From Linum tenue (Eukaryota; Streptophyta; Magnoliopsida; Malpighiales; Linaceae), in NCBI GenBank assembly GCA_946122785.1, contig CAMGYJ010000006.1, forward strand, positions 69,813,676-69,877,675: a DNA stretch of 64,000 bases, written 5' to 3'. A program made the translations under genes and the position numbers. This document shows positions 31,845 through 45,246 of the stretch, piece after piece; the first letter of the stretch is position 1; every line of letters starts with the position of its first letter. Under the pieces are notes generated by a model. The model was not told the DNA's origin, searched no databases, and worked only from the letters and a program-made list of their open reading frames with translations.

Positions 31845-34800
31845 ATGGAATCGATCATGGGGTCCTCTGTCTTTGGTCATGCTTCATACAATCATCCGTC
31901 GTTATTCACAGGAACAAACTACACCTCCTGGAAACGCAGAATGGAAATGTTCCTCTGGGGAGTCGATGAAGCGCTCTGGACCGTGGTAAGCGATGGTCCT
32001 CTTGACATGGATCTTGCCCAGCGATCCACCTGGAATGATGCTCAGAAGAAAAGCGCCCAGCTCAACAAAAGGGCGATGCATATTCTTCACTCTGCCATGG
32101 CTGCGAGTGAGGCGGATAAGATCAAGCATTGCGACACGACTCAGGAGATCTGGATTGCACTTGAGAAAACATACGAAGGAACCTCCAACATCAAGGAGAC
32201 ACGCATCGATCTCCTAATGCATGAATACGAGACATTCGCCATGAACCCAGGTGAGGATATTCAATCCATGTATTCTCGCTTTACTATCATTCTAAACAAA
32301 TTAAAGGGTTTAGGAAAATCTTTCATAAGTAAGGATATAAATCGCAAGATTCTTCGTTCATTGCCTAAGGAATGGTTACCTAAAAGAACTGCAGTCGAGG
32401 AAGCGCAAAATCTAAATACTTTACCAGTTGATGAATTAATCGGTTCATTATTAAGTCATGAGCATGTTGTTAAGCAAGTTCATGGTGAAGATAAGAGACA
32501 GAAAAGTCTTGCTTTTAAAACTAGAGTCTATCAGGATGACTCTGAAGATGACTCGTCTCTTGATATTGATAAGGAAATAGCCTTTCTCAGTAAGCGGCTT
32601 CAACGAATAATCAAACATAAGAATGAGCAAAAACGGTTGAATAACACCTCCGGAAAATTCATTAGTTATGATAACACTAACTCTGGATTCAAGGATAGGC
32701 TGCCTTCTAGGCAGACCAGAAATGTGGATGCAGGTACTTTGGCAAGGGAACCACAAGGATGCTACAAGTGTGGCCAACCAGGTCATATCCGTGCACATTG
32801 TCCTCTCACCCTCAAAGCCAAAGAAAAAGCCATGATGGCCTCTTGGAGTGACTACGACTCTGAGTCAGATGATGATCAGGTAGACGAGGAAGCATTCATG
32901 GCCTTTGCCATGAATGTAGAAGGTAACTCTTCTCACTCTTCTGCTGAACTTGCCTTCAAAACAGCAACATTTACCTCAGAAATGAACGATGCGCCCCACT
33001 GGTATATGGATAGTGGGTGCTCACATCACATGACTGGCACAAAGCAGTTATTCACTTCTCTATCTCCTAGAAATGGTGGTAAGGTTATCTTTGGTGATGA
33101 TAGTTCTGGAACCATCATTGGTCATGGTACTATTGGCCGAGAACCCTTTCCTGTCATTCATAACGTTTTGCTAGTCGAGGGTCTAAAACATAACTTACTC
33201 TCAATAAGTCAGTTATGTAGTAGTGGATATAAAGTAACTTTCGAAGCATCTCACTGTGTCGTGGAAAATTCACAAGATCATAAAACATTGTTTGTCGGAA
33301 AACGTGAAAATAACATGTATGTTATTAACTTCCAGAAATTAGGATCATCCGGTGAAATATGTTTTGTGGCTGCATCACAATTAGAACTTCTTTGGCATCG
33401 TAAGCTAGGACACGTTAGTCTTTCTATCTTGTCTCGCCTTGCTAAATCTGAATTAGTTCGTGGTATTCCTTTATTAAAAGACAAATCAGATTTTTTTTGC
33501 CACGTGTGTGTTCAAGGTAAACACACTAAACAATCCTTTAAACCAAAATCAGGGATTACTACCTCTGCAGTCTTTGAACTGATCCATATGGATATCTTTG
33601 GTCCTTGCAATGTTTCTAGCCTAGGAGGTAAGAATTATGCATTTGTGCTTGTTGATGACTTTTCTCGATATACTTGGGTGTATTTTCTTGGGCATAAGAG
33701 CGAAACCTTTTCAAAATTTCAAACTTTTGCTCTTACTTTCGATAAGAAAATTTCAACCATCAAAAGTGACAATGGCGGAGAATTCATCTCTGATGAATTT
33801 GAAAGCTTATGTGATTCTTTAGGAATTAATCATACCTTCTCTGCTCCTCGTACACCTCAACAAAATGGGGTTGTGGAAAGAAAAAATCGTACTTTAATTG
33901 AATGTGCTAGGACCATGCTTCTTGAATATGGATTACCTAAATATTTTTGGGCAGAAGCAGTTAGCACAGCATGCTATATAGGAAATTGAGTTTTAATTCG
34001 TAAGCACTTAAATAAGACACCTTATGAAATCTTTAAAGGCAAGAAACCAAGCATTTCCTACTTTCATCCCTTCGGTTGTCGCTGCTATTGTTTGAATACC
34101 AAGGACAACTTAGGAAAATTTGATGCTAAGTCTGATGAAGGAATTTTTCTTGGATACTCTATTAAAGGTCAAGCTTATAGGGTGTTTAATAAAAGGACTC
34201 AACGAGTTGAGGAAACTGTGCATGTAACTTTTGATGATACTAATATGGCGTTGCAACCTAGCAACCCGGATATGGAAGTATTTGACTTTGCAGAGATGAC
34301 ACATTCATCAAATGCTTCGGCTGAGACTCAATCTACAGATGCAGCCTCTTCAACTCCTGCAGCAAATGTTAATTCAGAGGTAGACACACATCACGAGATT
34401 CCTACACCACTTCCTACTGAATCTGAAGACCCTCTCGCAGTCAACTCGAATGATCCAGAACCTGATACTCCCAATCTGGATCCGGAAGAAACTCTGACAG
34501 CTCCAACACACATCAAGAAACGACATCCCCTAAGTCAGGTCATTGGCCAAATAACAGATGGAGTCAGAACTCGAGGTAAGTACACTCCTGGACAATATGT
34601 CTTTGTTTCTCAGCATGAACCTAGAAACTATAAGGAAGCCCTGAAAGATGATGAATGGTCTTATGCTATGATTGAAGAATTGACTCAATTTGAACATCTT
34701 AATGTGTGGGATCTAGTTCCCTGTCCTGATACTGTGACTCCTTTAGGAACAAAATGGGTTTTTCAGAATAAAACTGATGAAGAAGGTATAATAATCCGTA

Positions 34801-36167
34801 ATAAAGCTCGTTTAGTTGCTCAAGGATACTCACAAGAAGAAGGGATTGACTATGATGAGACATTTGCACCTGTTGCTCGTCTCGAATCAATCCGTCTTCT
34901 TTGTGCCTTTGTTAGTTATATGAACTTTAAATTATATCAGATGGACGTTGAGAGCGCCTTCTTAAATGGTATCATAGAAGAAGATGTCTATGTAACCCAG
35001 CCCCCTGGTTTTGAAAGTCATGAACACCCAAACTATGTTTTTAAACTAAATAAAGCTCTCTACGGCCTTAAGCAAGCTCCTCGTGCTTGGTATGAACGAC
35101 TCACGTCGTTCTTACTAAGTCAAAGCTTTGAGCAAGGATCAGTAGACAAAACTTTGTTTATTAAACGTGTTTCTAGTGATCTTCTTTTGGTTCAAGTATA
35201 TGTCGCCGACATTGTTTTTGGTTCAACCAATGATCAACTATGCTCTGATTTCTGTGCTTCTATGAAAAGTGTTTTTGAAATGAGCATGATGGGTGAGCTA
35301 CAATTCTTCCTCGGTCTACAAATAAAACAAACTAGTGAAGGTATTTTTATTAATCAATCTAAGTACATCTCCTCCATGCTTAGTAAATTTGGCTTCAACT
35401 CCTTAAATCCCAGCCCTACACCGATGGCCACTACTACTAAGCTTTGTCAGGATGAGACAGGAAACCCAGTAAACGAGTCTCAGTATAGGGGTATGATAGG
35501 TTCTTTACTCTATCTTACTGCCAGTCGACCTGACATCCTCTTCTCTGTTTGTCTATGTGCTCGGTTTCAATCAGCACCCAAAGAAAGTCATTTAACTGCC
35601 TTAAAGCGGATTTTTAGATATATTAAAGGCACATCAGATGTAGGTCTATGGTATCCTCGGCACGATAGCTTTGATCTTTTAGGCTACAGTGATTCTGATT
35701 TTGCTGGGAGTCTTACTGATCGTCGTAGCACCACTGGTAGTTGTCAGTTTGTAGGAACTTCTCTGGTTTCGTGGTCTAGTAAGAAGCAAAGTGCAGTGGC
35801 TTTATCCACAGCTGAGGCAGAATATATAGCGGCTGGTAGCTCATGCACTCAGCTTCTTTGGTTAAAAAACCAGCTAGCCGATTATGGTATAAAAACATCA
35901 ATCATGCCTTTGTTTTGTGATAACACAAGTGCCATTTGCATTACTAAAAATCTCGTGCAACATTCTAGAACCAAACATATAGAAGTGAAATATCATTTCA
36001 TCCGGGATCTAGTTCAGGCTGAAACTGTTGCTCTACATCATATTCCTACTGAATTCCAGCTGGTTGACATTTTCACAAAATCTCTACCTGCTGATCGATT
36101 CATCTTTTTGTGCTATGAACTCAGACTTCGCTCTCATCAGGCTCTCTCCGAGAGCATCATTCGCTAA
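31845..36167 (+). pseudogene. Copia-2 gag-pol, one stop codon and a dead RT motif
   Basis: The ATG at 31845 starts a frame of about 1440 codons homologous to the Copia-1 gag-pol along its length: Gag with CYKCGQPGHIRAHC, protease DSG, integrase, reverse transcriptase and RNase H. Codon 715 is TGA (33987-33989) where Copia-1 has CGT for Arg; the frame then continues unbroken, so this is a simple nonsense change late in integrase. The reverse transcriptase motif YVDD reads YVAD (GCC at 35205-35207), which removes a metal-binding Asp and should abolish polymerase activity. No frameshift was seen in gag-pol. An alternative start at the upstream TTG is not needed. Confidence 0.94.
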
Positions 36168-36363
36168 CCTCTGCTTCCTTTTTAGTTTTTTTTTTATTTT
36201 ATTCTTCTTCCTGTTTTAATCTTCATTTGTTACTTTCTTTTTGTGTGATAGTTTTCTTCTTGATTAGTAGTTTCCTTGATTGAGTATGTCATGTTTATTT
36301 AATTACCAGCCCTAGGTCTCTTCCGTGTATTCTCCATCTGCTCCCTCTCTGTCTGATCTTACA

Positions 36364-37285
36364 ATGGTACTCATCATCACATACACGGGTACATTGTTCC
36401 TTGAGCCTATCATCTCAAACTATCATCGTCACATCCAGTTTTTTTTTTCAATCGCCCCTTGATTTCCTTCTGTCTTGTGCTGTTCCCTGCTTTAGTGGAC
36501 GCTGGCCTTGATATTACTCCCTATGTTCAAAACCTTGGTTGGACCTCTCTCCTTGATGCTCCTCTAACGACCTCGTTTTGCCCTGAAATTATCCAACTGT
36601 TCTATTCCAATCTTCAATCCCCTGGGCTGTCATCTCGTTCCTTTCACTCTCTGGTCTTTGGCCATGCCTTTGCCATTCATATTGATGATCTCAGCATGCT
36701 CTTGAATATTCCTGTTCATGGGGTTACTTTAGCCGATGAGTCCGAATTTCCTCTGTTTGCCTTCAACCTTGCTGGGGAATTCCTTGCTATTACTGGCCAT
36801 CCTCCCGGACCAAATAATACTTTACCTGTCACTGTCCTTCCCCCACCCCTTCGTCTCCTCCACTATTACATTGTTCGAGTCTTCCTTCCCAGAGATCACT
36901 CTGTCATAACTATTCTCCCTCTCGATCTTTGATCATCTCGAATGCTGTCCATGGTACCCCTCTGAATTACTTTCACTTATTTTTTGGGTCACTACTGCGA
37001 TTCACTGAACCTGTCCTAGGTGAAGCCCTGCCTTTCGGTCCCCTTGTGTCGACCCTTCTAGTTCACCTTGAGATAAACCTATCATCCTTTATCACTTTCG
37101 ATCCTGTGTTCTCCCCTGTGGCTGCGGATATCCTTGAAGCTCTGGAGATTGCGATTGAAGGGGAGGAACCCCTTGACGAGGATAGTGGAGACGAGGACAC
37201 TGTCAAGGAAGAAGTCGACAACATCACTAGTGTTAGTTCCAGCGAGAGCAGTGACACCAACAACAACACTAGTGATGATGTTTAA
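36364..37285 (+). pseudogene. Copia-2 accessory ORF, broken by two frameshifts
   Basis: It is homologous to the 315-aa ORF of Copia-1. It starts at ATG 36364 (the same GTLF...EP pattern near the N-terminus), changes frame at or near the T-run at about 36438-36448, continues from about 36459 (LFYSNLQSPG, SEFPLFAFNLAGE, VFLPRDH) and changes frame again near 36929, where a base seems to be missing in 'cttgatcatc'. The last part ends in an acidic and Ser-rich tail (EEPLDEDSGDEDTVKEE), as in Copia-1. The globular part is clearly conserved between the two elements although their LTRs are unrelated, so the protein was under selection in the ancestral lineage. Confidence 0.82.
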
Positions 37286-37542
37286 CTTAGTTCGATTGTT
37301 TAGCTAGTCTTATGGTTGTCGGCCTAAATTTCGTGATAGATTATGATTACTTCGGCCTTTTATGATTGCTTCGGTTAAAACTGTGTCGGCTTTGCTATCT
37401 ATGATAATCTCTTTTTCTCTATGCGGATTGAATGTTCCTCTTAAAGAGATGTGAAATAATTATCCTCTTGTTAAATACTAACTCCTTGAGAAGAGGAAAG
37501 GTAGTGTCGTCTTCTTTGTTTCAGGCAATCGACAATCTCTGA

Positions 37543-37555
37543 TTTAAGGGGAGAT
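37543..37555 (+). other. Copia-2 polypurine tract
   Basis: 'tttaaggggagat' immediately precedes the 3' LTR. Only one clear copy is seen here, unlike Copia-1. Confidence 0.85.
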
Positions 37556-38379
37556 TGTAGGAAGATTTGGGAAATCAGAGACAGTCGACAAAATAGCTCG
37601 TTGGGAATAAATCATCTTCATAGAATCTTGGAAATCAAGTCGAAATCAATCAACTAATTGATTGCATAATCACAGCACAAGAATCACTCCTTTGATCAAG
37701 CATTGCAAATAAGGAAGGTTCCATCTCACCTCCTCCTCATCTATAAAAGGGACTGAAACGTATTGCCTCTTCACTTTTGTGAGAGAACGGAAAAGGGTTT
37801 CTAAACAAAAGGGTTTAGCAAAGGGGAAGAGGTTCTTTGCTAGTGGCTGATACAAATTCCGGAGTTTGGAATTTGGGTTGTTTATTCGTCATTCTACTTT
37901 GTTTCTAGAATTTCTTTCTTTGAGTCTTTATTTTGATTTGCTTCTTTTGTACTTGTAAGTTAGATCGTAAAGAAAATAAAATAGAGTCGTAGGTGTGGAC
38001 GTAGCCCATTGCACCAGGGCGAACCACGTTAAAAATATCGTGTGTTCTTTAGATTTCTGCACTTTTCTTTTCGTACTTCATCTTCCATATCAATTCTCTG
38101 TTTTCCAAGGATTTTGATCCAAGGAAGAAAACAGACCTAAGTGTTCTCTATATTGGTCTGCTCGGCTGGGCTTACCAATCCTCAAGCCCATCTCAACTTT
38201 GGCTTTTTGCTAATAGATTTCAAGTGGGCTTGAGAAGCTGTGGCCCGAACTGAAGGGGAGAATCAGAACGAAAAACACTGAAGGACCTCTCCTCTCCTTC
38301 ATTTTTTATCTTCTTCCTCTTCTGCTTCTTCTTTACTTTCCCAAACTTACAATCCCTAAAATCGGTCCCTTTGATTTCA
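37556..38379 (+). repeat. Copia-2 3' LTR
   Basis: It aligns with the 5' LTR at an offset of 6578 without gaps, with about 13 substitutions in 824 bp. It ends 'gatttca', followed by AGGGG. Confidence 0.95.
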
Positions 38380-38384
38380 AGGGG

Positions 38385-39247
38385 TTGTTCTCTAGCTCGC
38401 GCTGTGTGGGCGGAATTGTTGGGGAATGAATCGGACGAGGTTTTCTTTCAACAGGACAGGACGAGGTGGGCATTACACTACATCTCTGGCCGGAGTAAAA
38501 ATATTGATCCAACTCTCTTCGCAGGAGTCAGCTGGCTACTATGGAAAAACAGGAATAAATTTGTCTTTGAAAAAGAGTTGAGCCCACCGGAGGTAATAAG
38601 ACATAGAGCGAGTGATCTTCTTCAACAAGTGAATCAAGCGGCAAAGAGGGATGTCTTGGCAGCGAGAACCCCACCAGTGAGACGTCGACAAGAAGTAAGT
38701 TGGGAACCACCAAAGAGGGGATGGATCGCTTTGAACACAGACGGATCGGCGACGAATGGCCAGGCCGCGGCAGGTGGTGTGTTGAGAGATGAGAGTGGCC
38801 GGATTCTTAAGGCTTTTGTAGGAAACATTGGTGAAGCCTCCATCACTAAAGCTGAACTCGAGGGTATTGTGCATGGATTGAAGGTGGCTTGGAACGAGGG
38901 CTATAGGCGAGTGGTGATCCAGACTGATTCACAGACTGCTATCCAGCTGATCGAAGGAGCGGAAGAAAGGCACCCCCATTTCCTGGTAGTGCAATCTGCT
39001 CGTCGGCTCCTGGAGAGGGAATGGCAGGTGCGTTTGGTGCATGTCTTTCGTAAAGGGAACTATGTAGCAGATTATCTTGCCTCGGTGGGACATCGGCTGC
39101 CGCCTGGGTTTCACTTCAGAGAAGAGCCGGATCCACTCCTGAACTATTGGATGTTATTTGATGTAATGGGGGTGGAAACTTCTCGGTTTATTAATGACTA
39201 ACGGTTGGGGTGCCCGTAGCACTCCGTTTTCCTACCCAAAAAAAAAA
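38385..39247 (+). pseudogene. LINE ORF2 fragment, 3' part (RNase H), with poly(A) end
   Basis: This continues the frame of 30649-30977: CSLARAVWAEL, then a linker, then an RNase H domain with LNTDGSATNG, TKAELEG, IQTDSQTAI and FRKGNYVADYLA, ending at a stop at 39201. A short 3' UTR and an A-run (about 39237-39247) follow, then the second copy of the LINE target duplication. The protein is well preserved apart from the Copia-2 insertion, so the LINE was 5'-truncated on arrival and later split. Confidence 0.93.
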
Positions 39248-39263
39248 AGATTTCTCTATTCCA

Positions 39264-42200
39264 TACTAAGAAATTTCATTTTTTAGTCGTATCTTTCAGT
39301 TATATACTAATTTTACATGAACAGATTAATAATAATTTGACATTGTCCTCATATACAGGATTGTCCTCGTTTACATAGATGATATGACTTAAGCTATACG
39401 TTATTTCCTTGTTTACATCAAAGATATGACTTCATTAGCTGAATAGCTGATTACTTAATAGGAATCTTAACTAACTCGAAGGTTTAGGAAGATTAATTTG
39501 GTGATCATCATTCGTTGGAGTACATCCGTGCGAGATAATAAGGGTTATATGTACTTCTTTGGGCGCACGAAGTAAGAACTCAAAGCAAACCAACCATTGA
39601 ACTATAAGAAGGGAAACTAAAAGATGCTTTTGGGCTTTGGCTTCAAGTCTTCAACCCTCATTTCCTTGCCCTTAAAATATATTCCCCTCTTAACACCAAC
39701 AAGTTTTTATTATATACTCTCCAATTTCTGACCACTACCCCATGTGCAAGGATGCCCCATCCCCCTCAAAGTTTCTTTTATAAAAACATAACCCCCACAC
39801 ACCTCAAAACAAACTACCACATATGCCCCACCACCCTCCCCCTTAATCACCCACTAATTAACTATGTAATGCTCTCTCCACTTTACTCTCCTAACCTATC
39901 CTTACAAAAATGTACTCATTAAGTTAGTTTGTCACCATGTTTTGAGTATACATGATACTAATAAGCATAATTTTTTGACACTATAGCAGGTCACCATGGT
40001 TCGATTCGATATGGAATTGATATAAAGCCGAACCATGAATTTGGTCGGAATTCAGTTCGAATTAGTTAATTTTCAATTCTATTAGTCTTATTTTTTTCCA
40101 ATGATTCAATGGAGTGAAACAAAAAATTACTTAACCCTTAAAATATAAATGAAACAATACATCGATATTTGGTTCGCCCTAAGCCCAAATGTTGGGGTGT
40201 TTCACATCATTGGCCATCTCTACGACTTTGTGCGCAACTTCAAGTGTCGTACATAGAATCCTAATTGTAAACAAGACGGAAGAAGACTCCATGAACATGT
40301 GCACATTACAAATCATACATAAATCGATCTTATAATACTGATCATATAATATTTTTTGTAGGTTTACAACACATAAACGATGGAGTAACTCAAGGTTTGG
40401 TTCTCTCCTTTATAAAGAGAACTAGCTACCTATTAGTAAGCAAACCATTTGGTACTTTAAAGCTTGAAATTGACAAGTTCAACTTCCATTGAGCTAGCTA
40501 ACAATACATCTTGAGTCCTTTTGAGTGGAAAAGAGAGGGCAAGTGAGTAGGAAAGGCAGAATTAATGGTCAAAATGGGGGCAATGAAGGGGTTTATGGGG
40601 TCCTCTCTAATTTTTGCATGTTATAAGTTTGGTAGAGAAGGAAAGGGAGAGGGGGAGTGCACCTGTGTATCTCCTTGCCTTATGAGAAGTTATTATTATT
40701 ATTATTATTATTAGCCCCATTAATCTCAATAATACCCTACCCATGTTGGGATTTAAGGATTACATGATTAAATATTATTAGCTCTAGGAACCACTGAAAT
40801 ACAGTTCAATGTTCTTAACCAATAATAACATCTCCAAAATCATAACAAAGTTGAAACAAAACACAGCACCCACAAACAACTGTTGTTTGTATTATAAATT
40901 TGCATGAACGAAATCGATCAATTAATGTTTTTGATGTGATTGTGATCGGATCAAAAAGAGGAAAAGAACATACTTAAGAAAAGATTTTGTGTTGGGGGAG
41001 ACATAAAAATTGATGTTGGAAATTTGCCATTTTTTGTTTTCTGGCTAGGACAAATTTTGCGGGCAGATATGGGGAATATATGCAGGAATTAGGGGAAGGC
41101 CGGCCATTTCGATTGATAAGAAACAAGCTGGTCAATTGGATCTTAATAAATTTTGGTAATTGGATTCCAATTGTGAGGGACAATAATTGATTATTATGTG
41201 AATTATATTTGGTAATCAAGTTTCTGATGATTCATTTGTGGATGGGGGAAAATGGATAAATTGTGAGTCAGAAGGCATGAGACTAGTCAAGTCACATACA
41301 ACACAGTATTAAATCGAGCAAAATCATACATAAAATGTATTGACTATACTAAGGATAATGGAGTTAATTCCCGCTCACAACTTTTCAATTTTTACATATA
41401 TTAAAAATGGTGATGGGTGAAAAGTGTGGAGAACATTCGATCTAAGTATCAACTAACCCATTTGAAAGATTGAGATTGATTCATACTCAGTTGATCCACA
41501 TATTAATAAAAATTGATGACTTCTTACACTTTTTAATTACCAAGTACCAATGAAATTTGAATCATGTGTTCCTAAACATAAATCAAAAAGTTCATAAGAT
41601 GATTTTATTGAAAGTGACAAAGGATCGTTTAGATGAGTAATTGTAACGAATCAACTTGACATAATTGTCTCGTTTTAAGATAATTGAACTAACCTTTGTC
41701 CATAAAAATTTTAGATTAGATAAATTCAACATGAAAGAACTTTGAATTGATCAGTTTTGAAACATCTCATTTTCTGAATGCTACTACAAACAAGCTAGTA
41801 CCGCCGTTCAGGGAAGGATCAAAACGGCTGGGATCCACGGTGGAGAATGGAGAGTGACGTGGCCCAATAATGAAGCTGGAGAAGGAGGTTAATATGAGCA
41901 CAGAAGTCGAAGAATACCGTTATCCCGTCCACGTACGTGTCAGAGTGGCAGCTGACATGGCACTGTCCTCGAGACTCGTAAAATAGACCATCGGTGGGTC
42001 CAAGTAAGGGAGAAAGTGGGACCCACAAAGAAAGAGCAGAAGAAGAGCCACACGAGTCAGCCGGCGAGCCCAGTGGCCAAATTGGCTCTATGATTGTTAT
42101 TTTGTTTATATGTCTGCGACGATCGACGGCACACGAGATTGCGAAATGGAGCGTCCAGGTTCGGACTGCGCGCGGAGCCCATGGCTTACTTGAGTCGAGT

Positions 42201-42954
42201 ACTTATTCGTGAGTGGTTTGGTGTTCAACTCGATAAAATTTCGTTTGAAACGAGAAAAGCTCGAATTGTTTATTAACGAGCTGAGTTTGAACTCAGTCTT
42301 GTGAGGCTCGTGATCGTGAACTAGTTCGATTAGGTGGTTTGTTGAGTTCAACTAATTTACTGCCTCGTATTGAGTTCATGAGATGTTTCAACATTGTGAT
42401 TATAGCAAGCCAAGTCGATTACGACTTATGAGAAAATCGATCTATATCATATGAGTTGGTTTGTTAATGATGCATAGATTTATTAAATATTGTATGTAAC
42501 CTCATATGGTGTTTAATACTTAGAGTGTGTGAGTAGATATGTCTCATATATGACATGAGATCAACTAATCATATGTATCATACATGAAATATAAATATTA
42601 ATATATTTATTATAAATTATTTTAGAGTTGAACTTGAGTCGAACTAATTTTGATCTTAATGATAAGCCAAGATTTAATAAATAAACTAGTTCGTGTTCGT
42701 GTCGACTTAACTCATTCACAAATTCAACTTGTATTGCACTTCTTTCTGTGACTATAACTTTTTGTTTGGAGATTGATTTCATCTTAAAAATTTAGAGAAT
42801 TTCAGGAATAAATTTTGTATCGTGTTCGTGTTTACTTATGATTTATGAACGTGTGTATATTATTCCGTAACTGTAGAAGTTATAAACTTTGATGTCATAT
42901 ATTAAGAGGTACATGTATCTGATATCATTACTACACATTAATATATAAAGTTAA
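39264..42954. other. Intergenic; microsatellite and promoter-like words only
   Basis: No gene is supported. A (TTA)n microsatellite lies at about 40690-40713. The stretch 41800-42180 is GC-richer and contains 'ccacgtacgtgtc', an ABRE/G-box-like word at about 41931-41943, but no gene was found beside it. Positions 42190-42780 carry recurring 'gagttcaact' and 'ttcgtgttcgtg' phrases typical of decayed MITEs. Confidence 0.45.
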
Positions 42955-43215
42955 ATTACATATTACTGTTGCCTAAATAATTTCATTTTGATACCTCAAA
43001 TTTAATTAAATTACAACTTAGTAATCATAATGTATATTTTACATTTTGGTACTCCAAATTTAATTTTAATGTAAAATCATTGAACAATCATGTTTTGGCA
43101 TCTTAATTTTATGAGATTTTCCTACCTACAATTTTTTAAATTTATATATTGGTACAATGTTTAGATTTCACTTGAATCCAATCCACCAATCCTTTTAAAC
43201 CAATCCATGAATCCA
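42955..43215. repeat. Decayed AT-rich dispersed repeat
   Basis: It shares phrases such as 'acattttggta' and 'tccaatccaccaatcc' with 29586-29887. It is probably a fragment of the same element family; ends are not recognisable. Confidence 0.45.
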
Positions 43216-43904
43216 ATCCACTATAACATAAAAGTATAGATTTAATTTGTACAATACAAGATGTTGTATCACTCAACTGTAAGAGAAGATTTGACCATTT
43301 CATATTTGCTCATTACGTGAAACATTAAATAAACGATAAAACAGAGACGACTCTCAAATATTGCAACATCAAATTTATAAACTCATTTTTGTACATTTAC
43401 GGGGTACTAAATAAACTTCTACGGTGAAAAGGGTTGATTGTTGTACTGACAGACAACTAAAAGAATTGGTCAAAACCTTTTCATTATCTACTTCCTCTTC
43501 ATTTCATTTTTCACTCGCCTTCCATAACCCTTTTTTAATTTCTTTGTTTGCCTTTTTTATCTAACCCTAATTAGTATACTGTTTTTATGTATTCTAATTA
43601 CAAGTATGAACGGGTAATACACGACTCACCAACAGTCTAGAGAATTAATAATTAAACCATAAACTTTCTCAGCTCAATGTCGAGTCCAATTAAAAATAAA
43701 TATACATGGTTATTACTTATTAGAAAGTCGTCATCTTCGAATATGGGATTTGAAGGCGTGAAATTTTTCACTCGGGCTAGAATTTTCAACAATTATACAT
43801 GGAATGTTGGACCAGGTATCTACACATATCAAATAAATAGTTTTCATTTCTCTATAAAAAAGTAAATAATTATCATCTTAAATACATCACCATAAAAAGG
43901 TATT
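43216..43904. other. Intergenic; nothing recognised
   Basis: AT-rich with no domain or RNA gene seen. Confidence 0.4.
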
Positions 43905-44260
43905 AAGCCTCAACTATGCAAATTATAGTTTGGTACCTAAACTTAATAGATCTTTAGATTTATAACCTAAATTTGTTTTTTTTTTGGCATATAAGTCCTC
44001 AAAATATTGACGGAACATTATATTTTAGTACCTATAATTTTAGTGTATTATATTTTGGTATCTAAACTTTTGAAGATCTACAAATAGGTCTAGTTTGTGT
44101 ATGTTGAATTAAAACACCATCGAATAAATGTGTATTCATACTCAAGTCATACACATTTAGATTACGTAAGTAAATATCAATACCCTCCAAAACCCATCTA
44201 CAAACTTCAAAACTCATATATATGTCACCCATACCCTACCCATGATCAATGGGTCTACTT
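43905..44260. repeat. Diverged partial copy of the hAT MITE at 45247-45762
   Basis: The order of phrases ('tttggtacctaaacttaatagat', 'catataagtcctcaaaatat', 'caaataggtc', then 'ccctacccat...atgggtctacttg') matches about 45405-45730. The right terminus is missing or decayed. Confidence 0.72.
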
Positions 44261-45238
44261 GGTTTAGCTATATATCATTTACTATCCAAGAATTTCAAAA
44301 TATTATAAATTGGACGTTGACCGCCATATATCTTCTCAATCAATATCATAATTTCAAGTCAATATTACTAATACAACTGCTAATAAAAATTAATTTTAGA
44401 CTAATAATACTAACAAAACACTATAAGAAACCACATAATACATGCTCATATGTCAATATCATCTCCGCCCCGCGACAAGACACGGATCACCGCCTTGATA
44501 GATAAAGAAGAAGTTTATCATATAATTCATATTTCGGGTGCGTGTTGCATGTTATTAGCTAATAATATATTTGTAGATCCAAATAGGTAGTTTTTAAGCA
44601 TGGCTTCGTTAATGTGTTGTTTTGAAAGAATTACAGCATAGATGGTCTCTAACTCTTCATTTTTTTATCGGGTGTTTCATGTTTGATTAACAAAAAAACG
44701 TTGATAACATCCTTGATCCTTGTCAGCTAGAAATACCTCTCCAAAAAGGATACATATAAACCTAGCTCAACACTATGTATTAAAAACATACCAAACAATA
44801 TCAAATTTTTATTGCCCCAACAAAAACCAGAGACAGAGAAAATTACTCAGTTTGAATCTCCAACTTTACGATTTCAACATGACCATATGCTCCCTTCTTG
44901 TTCATGAATTGATCATGTTACATATTTCTCTTCACAAATGAATATATAGCTTAAATGAGTCTACCTACTGCTCCAAATTTCGAATTCTTTATCTCTTGTT
45001 ATGCCTTACAAAAAACACTTATCCAAATTAAAGAAAGTTTTCTCTAGTGTCGGCCGGGGAATTGGGCTATATAACTTTTCACCGACGGCTAGCTCCCACT
45101 CTAGGCACCCTAAATTCTAATCCTTTGTTTCTAGTCGTTTAATAATCTTCTCACACACTGATAAATAATTACTCATGAAATTAACTCATCACACAGTTGT
45201 CACCAAGGGAATTTTATTTATTTTATCTTTGATTGATG
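44261..45238. other. Intergenic; nothing recognised
   Basis: No supported feature. Confidence 0.4.
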
Positions 45239-45246
45239 AATGGGTG

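Larger units (their letters stand above)
30978..38379 (+). mobile_element. Copia-2: older copia element nested in a LINE, inactivated
   Basis: The 7402-bp element has 824-bp LTRs (30978-31801 and 37556-38379) that differ at about 13 positions by my count (about 1.6%). The target duplication is AGGGA (30973-30977) against AGGGG (38380-38384), with one mismatch. It has the same gene order as Copia-1, including the accessory ORF after pol, and a clearly related protein, but its LTRs differ in sequence. A stop in integrase, Ala in the YVDD motif and frameshifts in the accessory ORF make it non-autonomous. It inserted into the LINE at 30649-39247. Confidence 0.95.

Noticed and set aside
41931..41943. 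Promoter with ABRE/G-box-like word
   Set aside because: No gene was found on either side within reach, so the word alone is not evidence.
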